64,000 nucleotides of DNA, from NCBI GenBank assembly GCA_963665545.2, contig CAXXKZ010000004.1, forward strand, positions 620,001-684,000, read 5' to 3'. A program made the position numbers and the translations under genes. Position 1 is the first letter of the stretch. The number at the start of each line of letters is the position of its first letter. The notes beneath the pieces were generated by a model, which was not told where the DNA came from, searched no databases, and saw only the letters and a program-made list of their open reading frames with translations. Below, piece by piece: positions 36,090 through 43,978 of this stretch. This stretch comes from G963665545 sp963665545. Its GTDB lineage: Bacteria; Pseudomonadota; Gammaproteobacteria; Xanthomonadales; SZUA-36.

Positions 36090-36641
36090 CTACCAGGTGA
36101 TTTCGTCAGGCACCGGGTGTTCGGTTTCTTCTTCACTGCCGCCACCCAGGTCGGGAACATGTTCAGCAGAGAATTGGCGCACTGACTCGATATGCTCCGG
36201 CTTCAACAGGTGATACCCCCCCGAAAGGTATACAACACCGAGTTGGCCGGCATTCATGCTGGCCAGTTGCTCCCCAGTCACCATAATCTTGCGGATGCGG
36301 CCTTTGTGGACGAAGTTGCGCGGCAGTTCAGAATCCGCTCGATTGAGCCGGTGCGCGTCCACGATGGTCTTGATTTTCCTGTTGATTTCCCGACGCTTCC
36401 TGTCCCGGGCCATTTTTTTCTTTCGCACCGCCTCCACGCGCTGTTTTTCGTCGCGCTCACGGATTCGATACGCCTGATCCAGGCTGATTTCAGCCGACGC
36501 CGCAGATGGGTTTGGCGTTCCTGTACTGACCCTATTCTTGGCCGCCCTGCGCTGTTGCCGGCTGCCGCCTCGTTTCCAGTTTCGGGGCCTATCTTCGGTT
36601 AGCCCCAACGCGAGCAACTGGTCACGGATCGAATCACTCAT
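36090..36641 (-). CDS. DUF2058 (YaiL-like) family protein
   Basis: 183 residues, very basic in the first two thirds (RNWKRGGSRQQRRAAKNR, RVEAVRKKKMARDRKRREINRKIK). A compact C-terminal domain follows (NFVHKGRIRKIMVTGEQLASM, LGVVYLSGGYHLL) and an acidic tail ends EEETEHPVPDEITW. This matches the DUF2058/YaiL family, annotated as nucleoprotein or polynucleotide-associated but without a proven function. The start MSDSIRDQLLALGL has GCGGGAAGTGAA upstream. It lies 18 bp after the GDP-fucose synthase gene on the same strand. The IS element begins 18 bp past its stop. Confidence 0.85.
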   Translation of the reverse strand: MSDSIRDQLLALGLTEDRPRNWKRGGSRQQRRAAKNRVSTGTPNPSAASAEISLDQAYRIRERDEKQRVEAVRKKKMARDRKRREINRKIKTIVDAHRLNRADSELPRNFVHKGRIRKIMVTGEQLASMNAGQLGVVYLSGGYHLLKPEHIESVRQFSAEHVPDLGGGSEEETEHPVPDEITW

Positions 36642-36659
36642 TTCACTTCCCGCCCAATC

Positions 36660-37679
36660 CTACTGATGTACTTCGCCGACAACCTGCGTCCAGTTTTGCT
36701 CCAGCCATTGAGCAGTTTTGCGAATGCCGTCTTGCAGAGAAGTCGACGCCTGCCAGCCGAGCCCCTGCAAACGGCTTACTTCAAGAAGTTTTCTCGGTGT
36801 GCCGTCCGGTCGGCTGTCATCAAATACAATATCGCCATCGAATCCGACAATGGAAGCAATGAGTGCAGCAAGCTCCGCGATGCTCACATCTTCACCACAA
36901 CCAACGTTCAAGTGAGAGCAGTGATCGTCGACATTTGACCAGAATTGCTCTTCTTCCATTTCCATGATGTGAACGCAAGCGCTGGCAAGGTCATCCACAT
37001 ACAAAAACTCGCGCCTCGGTTTGCCGCTGCCCCAGACGCTGACTGCACCCTGCCCGCGCTTCACGGCCTCGATAAATATCCTCAGCAAGGCCGGCAGGAC
37101 ATGACTGTTTTCAAGGTCGAAGTTGTCGTGCGGCCCATACAGATTCGTTGGCATGACGCTGCGGAAATCAGAACCATGCTGGCGCCGAAACGCTTCGCAC
37201 ATTTTGATGCCTGCGATTTTTGCAACCGCGTAGGCTTCATTGGTGGGTTCCAGGGCACCCGTCAGCAACGCATTTTCCGTAATTGGCTGAGGCGCCAGCC
37301 GCGGATAAATGCATGAGCTGCCAAGGAACAGCAACCGCCGGACCCCTGAGCGCCATGCAGATTGAATGATATTGGTCTGAATCTGCACATTCTCGGTAAT
37401 GTAGTCAGCCGGATAGGACTGGTTTGACGCGATTCCGCCCACCCGGGCTGCCGCCAGGTAGACCTGGTCGATATTCTCAGCACGAAAGAACGACTCGACC
37501 GAGCGCTGGCAGCTCAGATCGAGTTCGGCCCGATCGCGCAACAGCACATCACGCATGGCGGGACGCGCGTCATCAGTTGAGTTCCTGGCATCCAGGAAAC
37601 GGCAGAGCGCGGAGCCAACCATGCCACGGTGGCCGGCGATATAAATCTTTCCGGATACTGCTTTTTCTGTCGTCGTCAC
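36660..37679 (-). CDS. fcl: GDP-L-fucose synthase
   Basis: This NADPH-dependent epimerase/reductase turns GDP-4-keto-6-deoxy-mannose into GDP-L-fucose for surface polysaccharide. The short-chain dehydrogenase fold is clear: IYIAGHRGMVGSALCRFL near the N-terminus, LFLGSSCIYPRLAPQPI, and the catalytic YxxxK in NEAYAVAKIAGIKMCEA, followed by PTNLYGPHDNFDLENSHVLPA. I start it at GTG 37679 (339 residues), 7 bp after the gmd stop. The raw ORF runs 85 codons further back through gmd in another frame, with no family resemblance. An ATG at 37724 overlapping gmd is a weaker alternative. Confidence 0.92.
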   Translation of the reverse strand: MTTTEKAVSGKIYIAGHRGMVGSALCRFLDARNSTDDARPAMRDVLLRDRAELDLSCQRSVESFFRAENIDQVYLAAARVGGIASNQSYPADYITENVQIQTNIIQSAWRSGVRRLLFLGSSCIYPRLAPQPITENALLTGALEPTNEAYAVAKIAGIKMCEAFRRQHGSDFRSVMPTNLYGPHDNFDLENSHVLPALLRIFIEAVKRGQGAVSVWGSGKPRREFLYVDDLASACVHIMEMEEEQFWSNVDDHCSHLNVGCGEDVSIAELAALIASIVGFDGDIVFDDSRPDGTPRKLLEVSRLQGLGWQASTSLQDGIRKTAQWLEQNWTQVVGEVHQ

Positions 37680-37686
37680 AATGGCT

Positions 37687-38787
37687 TCATTGTTTTCGTC
37701 GCTGGTCGACAATCGCCGCCTCATGGGCCTGGCGCAAATCCTCTGCGACCATTTCCTGCACCAACTCGGCAAAAGTCGTGCGCGGCGCCCAACCCAGTTC
37801 CGCCTTGGCCTTCGCTGCATTGCCCAAAAGGGTATCCACTTCCGCCGGCCTGAAATAACGCGGGTCGATCCGCACCAGTACGTCACCCGGACGAAAGGAC
37901 AGTTCGCCCCGGCTCGAAGCAACCACCACAGCATGCTCTTCAGCGCCGCTGTCTCGCCATTCGATTTCCACGCCCATTTCCTCGGTGGCGGAATTCACAA
38001 AATCACGCACCGAGTGTTGCTGGCCGGTCGCAATCACGTAGTCGGCCGGCTGGTCCTGCTGCAGCATCATCCATTGTGCCTCGACATAATCACGCGCATG
38101 CCCCCAATCCCGCCGTGCGTCGAGATTGCCGAGATACACACATTGATCGAGGCCGTGAGCGATGCGGGCCAGCCCGCGAGTAATCTTGCGGGTCACGAAG
38201 GTCTCGCCGCGCAACGGCGACTCATGATTGAACAAAATGCCGTTGCAGGCGAACAGGCCAAACGATTCACGGTAGTTGACGGTGATCCAGTAGGCATAAA
38301 GTTTGGCTACCCCATAGGGTGAACGGGGATAAAACGGGGTGGACTCGGTTTGGGGTGTCTCCCGCACCTTGCCAAACATTTCGGACGTAGATGCCTGGTA
38401 AAACCGGCAGCGGTCTTCCAGGCCCAGGTTTCTAATTGCCTCGAGTAGTCGAAGCGTCCCCACTGCGTCCGACTCGGCGGTATATTCCGGCTCTTCAAAA
38501 GACACAGCGACATGGCTCTGGGCCGCCAGATTGTAAATCTCATCCGGCTGCGTTCTCTGGATCGTCCGTTGCAGACTCGAGCTGTCAGTCATGTCGCCGT
38601 AATGGAGAACAAAGTGACTGTCTTCAACGTGAGGGTCCTCGTACAGGTGATCGATTCTGCCGGTATTGATGAGAGAGGCGCGTCGCTTTATACCGTGGAC
38701 TTTATAGCCTTTTTTGAGCAGTAGTTCTGCCAGGTATGCGCCGTCCTGGCCCGTAATCCCGGTAATTAATGCTGTTTTTGTGTGCAT
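37687..38787 (-). CDS. gmd: GDP-mannose 4,6-dehydratase
   Basis: First committed step of GDP-fucose synthesis, giving GDP-4-keto-6-deoxy-mannose. The 366-residue product starts with the NAD(P)-binding TALITGITGQDGAYLAELLL and contains YGDMTDSSSLQRTI, NLAAQSHVAVSFEEPEYTA, the catalytic YxxxK in RSPYGVAKLYAYWI, and NHESPLRGETFVTRKI. Its length and motifs are those of Gmd. It forms a pair with fcl downstream, so the cell can make GDP-fucose or a related deoxyhexose. Glycosyltransferases are not in the window. Confidence 0.96.
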   Translation of the reverse strand: MHTKTALITGITGQDGAYLAELLLKKGYKVHGIKRRASLINTGRIDHLYEDPHVEDSHFVLHYGDMTDSSSLQRTIQRTQPDEIYNLAAQSHVAVSFEEPEYTAESDAVGTLRLLEAIRNLGLEDRCRFYQASTSEMFGKVRETPQTESTPFYPRSPYGVAKLYAYWITVNYRESFGLFACNGILFNHESPLRGETFVTRKITRGLARIAHGLDQCVYLGNLDARRDWGHARDYVEAQWMMLQQDQPADYVIATGQQHSVRDFVNSATEEMGVEIEWRDSGAEEHAVVVASSRGELSFRPGDVLVRIDPRYFRPAEVDTLLGNAAKAKAELGWAPRTTFAELVQEMVAEDLRQAHEAAIVDQRRKQ

Positions 38788-38810
38788 GGTAAGCCTCGAA
38801 TCAAGCCGGT

Positions 38811-40133
38811 TCAGGGACGTCCAATTGCGTAGTAACTGAATCCGCGCCGGCGCACGATCTGCGGCGACCAGATGTTTCGGCCATCGACAATGACCGGCTG
38901 ATTCATGGTTTTCATGAGGCGATCAAAATCCGGTGCCCAGTATAGCTTCCACTCGGTAACCAGAACCAGAGCATCGGCACCGCTGGCGGCCTCGTAGGGA
39001 TTGTCCCGAATTTCAAATCCGTCGCGCTGCGAGAGCAATTCAAGTGCCACTTTACCCGCCTCGGGATCATGTGCTGTGACCGTCGCGCCGTGATCAAGCA
39101 GGGCATTGATCAACACCAGGCTGGGCGCCTCCCGCATATCATCGGTATTGGGTTTGAAGGAAAGCCCCCAAACAGCCACCGCGATGCCATCCAGCGCATC
39201 ACCAAAATGTTTGATCAGCAGCTCAAAAGGACGATTTTTCTGGCGCTCATTGACCCGTTCTACTGCGCCGAGAATTTCCGCTTCATAGCCACCTTGCCGG
39301 GCCGCTCGTTCCAGCGCGCGAACATCTTTGGGGAAGCAGGAGCCACCGTAGCCGACGCCGGGATAAATGAATGAATAACCAATACGTGGGTCAGAGCCAA
39401 TCCCATTCCTGACGTGCTCAATATCGGCACCCACGCTGTCGGCAATATTGGAAAGTTCGTTCATCAGGCTTATTTTGGTCGCGAGCATGGTGTTGGCAGC
39501 GTACTTGGTCAATTCCGATGATCGGATGTCCATGCATATCAATTTTTCGTGGTTGCGGTTAAAAGGCGTGTATAGCTCCCGCAGCAACTGCTCAGCCTCG
39601 TCATCATCCACTCCGACCACGATGCGGTCCGGCTTCATGAAATCACTGATCGCAGCGCCTTCCTTCAAGAACTCCGGATTGGATGCAACTGAAACATTCA
39701 CCTCGACGCCACGTCTACGTTGACAGGACTGAATCGTATCGAGGACTTTCTCGCAGGTGCCAACAGGAACCGTGGACTTCACCGCAACAAGGAGTGGCGA
39801 AGCAACACAGTTACCAATGTTCTGCGCCACCGACAGCACATGACTGAGATCGGCCGCGCCATCCTCGCCAGGGGGCGTCCCCACTGCGATAAACAGCACT
39901 TCACAATGGTTCACCGCCTGCTCGATCGAGGTGGTGAATTCGATCAGCCCGTGCCCGATATTTTGGTGCAACATATCCTCAAGTCCAGGCTCGAATATCG
40001 GCACTTCGCCTCGATTCAGGGCGTCTATGCGGTCTTCATCGATATCCATGCACAAGACGTGATGACCGACTTCGGCCAGGCCTGCGGCACTGACCAGTCC
40101 GACATACCCGCTGCCGACGATAGAAATTCGCAT
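38811..40133 (-). CDS. ugd: UDP-glucose 6-dehydrogenase
   Basis: Oxidises UDP-glucose to UDP-glucuronate with NAD. The 440-residue product begins MRISIVGSGYVGLVSAAGLA (Rossmann fold) and contains AVGTPPGEDGAADLS, VKSTVPVGTCEKV, SNPEFLKEGAAISDFMKPDR and the catalytic cysteine in GVGYGGSCFPKDVRAL. LSFKPNTDDMREAPSLVL follows in the C-terminal domain. These favour UDP-glucose over GDP-mannose dehydrogenase, although the two are hard to separate by eye. It lies 23 bp upstream of gmd, so all three nucleotide-sugar genes can share a transcript. Confidence 0.94.
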   Translation of the reverse strand: MRISIVGSGYVGLVSAAGLAEVGHHVLCMDIDEDRIDALNRGEVPIFEPGLEDMLHQNIGHGLIEFTTSIEQAVNHCEVLFIAVGTPPGEDGAADLSHVLSVAQNIGNCVASPLLVAVKSTVPVGTCEKVLDTIQSCQRRRGVEVNVSVASNPEFLKEGAAISDFMKPDRIVVGVDDDEAEQLLRELYTPFNRNHEKLICMDIRSSELTKYAANTMLATKISLMNELSNIADSVGADIEHVRNGIGSDPRIGYSFIYPGVGYGGSCFPKDVRALERAARQGGYEAEILGAVERVNERQKNRPFELLIKHFGDALDGIAVAVWGLSFKPNTDDMREAPSLVLINALLDHGATVTAHDPEAGKVALELLSQRDGFEIRDNPYEAASGADALVLVTEWKLYWAPDFDRLMKTMNQPVIVDGRNIWSPQIVRRRGFSYYAIGRP

Positions 40134-40206
40134 GGTGGGTTTTTCCGATTGAACTGATGAGAGTGGCTAGTTTACTGCCAAAGCCGCTCCGGCCAAAACC
40201 GAGGTT

Positions 40207-40237
40207 AAAAAAGGGCGCACGTGGCGCCCTCTTTTTT
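40207..40237. terminator. Bidirectional rho-independent terminator
   Basis: A perfect 7-bp stem (AGGGCGC / GCGCCCT, 5-base loop ACGTG) has a run of A on its left and CTTTTTT on its right, so it works in both directions. It lies 19 bp after the stop of the minus-strand FKBP gene and about 70 bp before ugd, ending the FKBP transcript. Confidence 0.85.
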
Positions 40238-40255
40238 GAAAGTAACGAGGTGAAT

Positions 40256-40945
40256 TCAGCCGCCTTCGATGCCCAGCAACTCCACGTCAAAAATCAGAGT
40301 GGCATTAGGACCGATGGGCCCACCTCCAGCAGATCCGTAAGCCAGGCTGGAGGGAATATAGAATTTGTACTTGCTGCCCACCTGCATGAGCTGAACACCT
40401 TCGGTCCAACCTGGAATGACTTGATCCAGCGCGAAGGTAATGGGCTCTCCGCGCGCGTAGGAGCTGTCGAATTCCTCACCATTAAGTAAAGTGCCACGAT
40501 AATGAACACGCACCCGGTCACTTGGTTTTGGCTTCGCGCCCGTGCCCGGCACCAGTACCGTATATTGCAAACCAGAGTCAGTCACGGCGACGCCTTCTTT
40601 CAAGCGGTTTTCCAGCAAGAATCGGTCACCTTCGGCAGCATTCTTGGCCGCCATTTCCTCGCGCCCTGAATCGGCCGCCGCTTTTCTACTGGCGATATAA
40701 GCTTCGCGCAGGTTGGCAGCTTCCTCGGGCGTCATGGCAAGTTCCCGGTCCATATAGATGTCTTCGATGGCTTCAAACAGGGTCTCCAGGTCGATCTCTG
40801 CGCCCTGCTGCTTGAGGGACTGGCCGATATCCATGCCGATGATATAACCCAGCTTCTGGGCTTCAGAATCCAAATCCGCCGCCACCGAGGCGCCTGTCAT
40901 CAGCGTGGCCGCCAGTATCGAGCCAAAGGTCAAAAAGCGTCTCAT
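40256..40945 (-). CDS. FKBP-type peptidyl-prolyl isomerase, periplasmic (FkpA/Mip-like)
   Basis: A folding helper of the envelope. The 229-residue product has a signal peptide (FLTFGSILAATLMTGASVAAD) and an N-terminal dimerisation domain opening with LGYIIGMDIGQSLKQQGAEI. A long helix rich in Ala and charged residues (EEAANLREAYIASRKAAADS) follows. The C-terminal FKBP domain has VRVHYRGTLLNGEEFDSSYAR, FALDQVIPGWTEGVQLM and IPSSLAYG. This is the layout of Mip/FkpA proteins. The ATG is preceded by GGAG, and the gene stands alone between a terminator and a divergent sulfate gene. Confidence 0.94.
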   Translation of the reverse strand: MRRFLTFGSILAATLMTGASVAADLDSEAQKLGYIIGMDIGQSLKQQGAEIDLETLFEAIEDIYMDRELAMTPEEAANLREAYIASRKAAADSGREEMAAKNAAEGDRFLLENRLKEGVAVTDSGLQYTVLVPGTGAKPKPSDRVRVHYRGTLLNGEEFDSSYARGEPITFALDQVIPGWTEGVQLMQVGSKYKFYIPSSLAYGSAGGGPIGPNATLIFDVELLGIEGG

Positions 40946-41209
40946 TCTTCAAATCTCCGTGTTGGGGCCGAAAGTGAATCCCGCCTGCGCTCTAAACAAT
41001 AACGTTGCAGCCCTGTTGCGCCGGAACCACTCGGCAGCAACTGCTGACAGTGAAATGGTGCTTGAAAGTTGTAAATACAAGGTAACAGACCACCCTGGCT
41101 CACTCAACCTCGCTGACCGGTTTGTTGGACCCTGCAAAGGCATGCAGTTCAGATATAAGAACATGCCGATTTAGTCTTTGAAAGGGCAGCATTGCGCGCC
41201 GGAAATCCT

Positions 41210-41215
41210 TATAAT
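41210..41215 (+). promoter_or_regulatory. Probable -10 element before the sulfurylase/kinase gene
   Basis: A perfect TATAAT lies 36 bp upstream of the ATG. I see no good -35 at 16-18 bp spacing. A TTGAAA is 26 bp away, which is too far. An activator-dependent promoter is therefore possible. The rest of the 306-bp gap (40946-41251) holds nothing else I can support. The ORF across it begins inside the FKBP gene and looks random. Confidence 0.4.
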
Positions 41216-41251
41216 GCGCCGTTCTCAGTTTAGCTACAGGAAAATAGTGTA

Positions 41252-42979
41252 ATGACCATTTCTCAACCCTATGGCGGCACATTGACAGAACTTTATGTGC
41301 CGGCCGAAGCCGCCTCGGATGAGAAAGACAAGGCCAGCGGTTTGCCCTCATGGGATTTGAAACCTAGACAAATGTGTGACCTTGAACTCCTGCTGTGTGG
41401 CGGATTTTCGCCCTTGCAAGGATTCATGGACCGCCAGGATTATGATTCGGTGTGCGCCGACATGCGCTTGGCAGACGGCACCTTGTGGCCGATGCCAATT
41501 ACGTTGGATGTGGATCAGGGATTTGCTGCTGATCTCAGCAATGGCGATGAGATCGCCTTGCGCGACCCGGAAGGTGTGATTCTGGCCGTCCTGGAAATCA
41601 AGGATATTTGGGAACCGGATCTAAAAAACGAGGCGCTCAACGTCTTCGGAACCGAGGATACTAAACACCCCGCAGTTGATTTCCTGCTGCATCGCAGTGG
41701 CGGCACTTACCTGGGCGGGCGTCTGCGGGGCCTGCAGGCGCCGCTTCACTATGACTGTAAGCACCTGCGCCACACGCCCAGGGAATTACGCGCCTCATTT
41801 GAAAAGCTGGGTTGGCGCAAGGTCGTTGCCTTCCAGACAAGAAACCCGATGCACCGGGCGCACCAGGAGCTGACGTTCCAGGCGGCCAGGGACACAGAGG
41901 CGAATCTGCTCATTCATCCGGTGGTCGGCATGACCAAGCCAGGGGACATTGATCATCTCACTCGGGTACGCTGCTACGAGGCCATGTTGGGCAGGTACCC
42001 GGAACAGACAACCAGCCTCAGTTTGCTGCCCCTGGCGATGCGCATGGGCGGACCACGCGAGGCCGTCTGGCATGCCATTATTCGCAAGAACTATGGCTGC
42101 ACCCACCTTATAGTAGGCCGAGACCACGCAGGACCGGGCACAGACAGCCAGGGAAATCCATTTTACGGCGCTTTCGACGCACAGGCGCTGTTGCGCGAGC
42201 ACCAGGAAGAGATTGGCCTCACCATGGTACCGTTCAAGGCCATGGTGTACGTCGAGGAGCGGGCGCAATATGTGGCCGCAGACGACGTCTCTGAAGACGA
42301 AACCGTACTCGACATCAGTGGTACCGAACTGCGTAGACGGCTCTACGAAGGCCTGGATATTCCCCCCTGGTTTACTTTTCCAGAAGTCGCCAAAGAACTG
42401 CGCAGAAGCTATCCATCACGGGCCAAGCAGGGTTTTACCGTATTCTTCACAGGCTTGTCAGGCGCCGGAAAATCGACCATTGCCAACGTGTTGGTGATCA
42501 AACTGCGCGAAATGGGGGAACGTCCCGTCACTCTGCTCGACGGGGACGTGGTGCGCAAAAACCTGTCTTCAGAGTTGGGGTTTTCCAGAGAACACCGCAA
42601 CCTGAATGTCTTGCGTATCGGCTATGTCGCCAGCGAGATCACAAAAAATGGGGGCGTGGCCATCTGTGCGCCAATCGCGCCGTACCAGGACATACGCCGG
42701 CAGGTGCGCCAGGAAATCGAGCCACTCGGTGGTTTCCTCGAGGTTCACGTCGCCACCTCGCTGAAAGTGTGCGAAGCTCGCGACAGGAAAGGTCTGTACG
42801 CGGCCGCAAGGCGTGGAGAAATTAAGCAATTTACCGGTATTGACGACCCGTACGAAACCCCGGAGCACGCCGAAGTCGTCATTGATACCGAGTTGGTGAC
42901 ACAAGATGAAGCCGCGCTTAAAATCATTCTCAAGCTCGAATCGATGGGCCTGATAGCCGTCGATACCAACGGAACCTGA
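41252..42979 (+). CDS. Bifunctional ATP sulfurylase / APS kinase
   Basis: Activates sulfate to APS and then phosphorylates it to PAPS. The 575-residue protein is a fusion. Residues 1-390 are a homomeric-type ATP sulfurylase (QTRNPMHRAHQELTFQAA with the HxxH-like nucleotide loop, IVGRDHAGPG, and the N-terminal LLCGGFSPLQGFM). Residues 395-575 are an APS kinase with P-loop GLSGAGKST near 401, LLDGDVVRKNLSSELGFSREHR, and CAPIAPYQDIRRQVR. Classical gammaproteobacteria instead use separate CysD, CysN and CysC. The two active sites look intact. No other cys genes are adjacent. Confidence 0.95.
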   Translation: MTISQPYGGTLTELYVPAEAASDEKDKASGLPSWDLKPRQMCDLELLLCGGFSPLQGFMDRQDYDSVCADMRLADGTLWPMPITLDVDQGFAADLSNGDEIALRDPEGVILAVLEIKDIWEPDLKNEALNVFGTEDTKHPAVDFLLHRSGGTYLGGRLRGLQAPLHYDCKHLRHTPRELRASFEKLGWRKVVAFQTRNPMHRAHQELTFQAARDTEANLLIHPVVGMTKPGDIDHLTRVRCYEAMLGRYPEQTTSLSLLPLAMRMGGPREAVWHAIIRKNYGCTHLIVGRDHAGPGTDSQGNPFYGAFDAQALLREHQEEIGLTMVPFKAMVYVEERAQYVAADDVSEDETVLDISGTELRRRLYEGLDIPPWFTFPEVAKELRRSYPSRAKQGFTVFFTGLSGAGKSTIANVLVIKLREMGERPVTLLDGDVVRKNLSSELGFSREHRNLNVLRIGYVASEITKNGGVAICAPIAPYQDIRRQVRQEIEPLGGFLEVHVATSLKVCEARDRKGLYAAARRGEIKQFTGIDDPYETPEHAEVVIDTELVTQDEAALKIILKLESMGLIAVDTNGT

Positions 42980-42988
42980 GCGCGCTAA

Positions 42989-43056
42989 GGAGTCTCGCTT
43001 CCCTCGGCAACTGCTCCCGGCGTTGCTCTACCTCCTGCATCCCTGCAGTCGTGCTC
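42989..43056 (+). repeat. Dispersed repeat, copy B
   Basis: About 68 bp starting GGAGTCTCGCTTCC and ending CCTGCAGTCGTGCTC, closely matching copy A at 34582-34648. It begins 9 bp after the sulfurylase/kinase stop codon, again at a gene 3' end. Confidence 0.8.
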
Positions 43057-43126
43057 CCGCCTTCGGCGCTTTGCTCGACTTACCCAACCGGGGCCGGCGG
43101 GTCGCCTGCGGCTCCCAAGTCAAATT

Positions 43127-43171
43127 CCAGACCTGCCTTGTGGCGCACACCGCCACAAGGCAGGACTCTGG
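43127..43171. other. Long perfect hairpin downstream of the sulfurylase/kinase gene
   Basis: A perfect 14-bp inverted repeat (43132-43145 and 43151-43164, loop CACAC) is extended outward by CCAGA / TCTGG with a 2-base bulge. No T-run follows directly, so it is not a standard intrinsic terminator. It may protect the upstream mRNA end, end transcription weakly, or be part of the repeat family. It stands about 45 bp before the next promoter. Confidence 0.65.
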
Positions 43172-43214
43172 ACCCTCTGTGTTTGCTTTGACACAAGTAT
43201 TTTTTGCTGCGTAC

Positions 43215-43257
43215 TTGCATTCTGCGTGCTTGGTGTTATACTTAACTACATCACCAA
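43215..43257 (+). promoter_or_regulatory. Sigma-70 promoter with overlapping operator for the GntR/ABC operon
   Basis: TTGCAT (43215-43220) and TATACT (43237-43242) are separated by 16 bp, a good housekeeping promoter. An inverted repeat TTGGTG (43230-43235) / CACCAA (43252-43257) brackets the -10 element. A repressor bound there would block polymerase. The YtrA-type GntR protein encoded just downstream is the obvious candidate, giving autorepression. Confidence 0.6.
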
Positions 43258-43265
43258 AGCGATGA

Positions 43266-43547
43266 ATGGTTGAACAGAGACTCAAAATGCTACCGGTAAC
43301 CACCCACAGACGAACCAGGATTTCCAATCGATGGGCAGCCATAGCCGCATTGTTGCTGATTGCAAGTAGCGTGGCCGGCATCGTCAAGAGCAGCCACACT
43401 GAAAATACTCTTTCGACAAATACAGCCGCAGTGGTCGGCAAGAGCACTGAAGTCCAGGCCCAGGCTTCTGGTCTGAGCGTTGTTGACCGGGCTGTTGGGC
43501 GCACCAGGGGATTCAGGATGAGCCTGTTCCTGTTTCCGCGCTCTTGA
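43266..43547 (+). CDS. Small putative membrane protein
   Basis: 93 residues with a basic N-terminus (THRRTRISNRW), one hydrophobic segment (AAIAALLLIASSVAGIV, about residues 24-41) and a polar tail. It directly follows the promoter at 43215-43242 and overlaps the next reading frame, so it would be the first gene of the GntR/ABC operon. The start could be the ATG at 43266 or the one at 43287. I do not recognise it. It is short and lacks a known family, so it could be spurious, but position and the membrane segment support it. Confidence 0.5.
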   Translation: MVEQRLKMLPVTTHRRTRISNRWAAIAALLLIASSVAGIVKSSHTENTLSTNTAAVVGKSTEVQAQASGLSVVDRAVGRTRGFRMSLFLFPRS

Positions 43548-43591
43548 ATTATCCCGTACTATTATCCCGTACCAAAGAAGACCAACAAACC

Positions 43592-43978
43592 ATGAGCACG
43601 CACTGGAATGACAGCCAGCCGATATACTGGCAACTCAAAGAGCGCACAGTGGCAATGATCCTGGACGGCACCCTCGACGAAGGCGATGCGTTGCCTTCGG
43701 TACGCAATGTTGCCTCGAACTTTCAACTCAATCCCATCACGGTTTCCAAGTCCTATCAGGCGCTGGTTGACGACGGCCTGGTCGAAAAACGCCGCGGATT
43801 GGGAATGTTTGTGCGCGAAGGGGCCTACCAGAAGCTGGTTGCCTCGGAACGTGAGAAATTCATCAATGAGGAATGGCCCTCGACCCTCAACCGCATCAAA
43901 CACTTGGGGCTCAACATCAATGAACTGCTGGCTTCAGCCCGTGAAGAATCAGATACAAAAAAGGATAACGGCCCATGA
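43592..43978 (+). CDS. GntR-family regulator, YtrA subfamily
   Basis: A 128-residue repressor-type protein with a winged helix (PIYWQLKERTVAMILDGTL, ALPSVRNVASNFQLNPITVSKSYQALVDDGLVEKRRGLGMFV) and only a short C-terminal helix pair. This is the hallmark of the YtrA subfamily, whose members regulate ABC transporter genes in the same operon. I chose the ATG at 43592 because the conserved region begins right after it. The raw ORF has 16 more codons. Its stop overlaps the ATPase start by four bases (ATGA). Confidence 0.9.
   Translation: MSTHWNDSQPIYWQLKERTVAMILDGTLDEGDALPSVRNVASNFQLNPITVSKSYQALVDDGLVEKRRGLGMFVREGAYQKLVASEREKFINEEWPSTLNRIKHLGLNINELLASAREESDTKKDNGP

Noticed and set aside
37680..37934. 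85-codon N-terminal extension of the GDP-fucose synthase ORF
   Set aside because: It runs through gmd in another frame and reads as random, Arg- and Trp-rich sequence. The Rossmann motif begins just after the GTG at 37679.
42979..43265. ORF at 43023-43265 between the sulfurylase/kinase gene and the GntR operon
   Set aside because: It consists of the dispersed repeat and the long hairpin and has no supported start.
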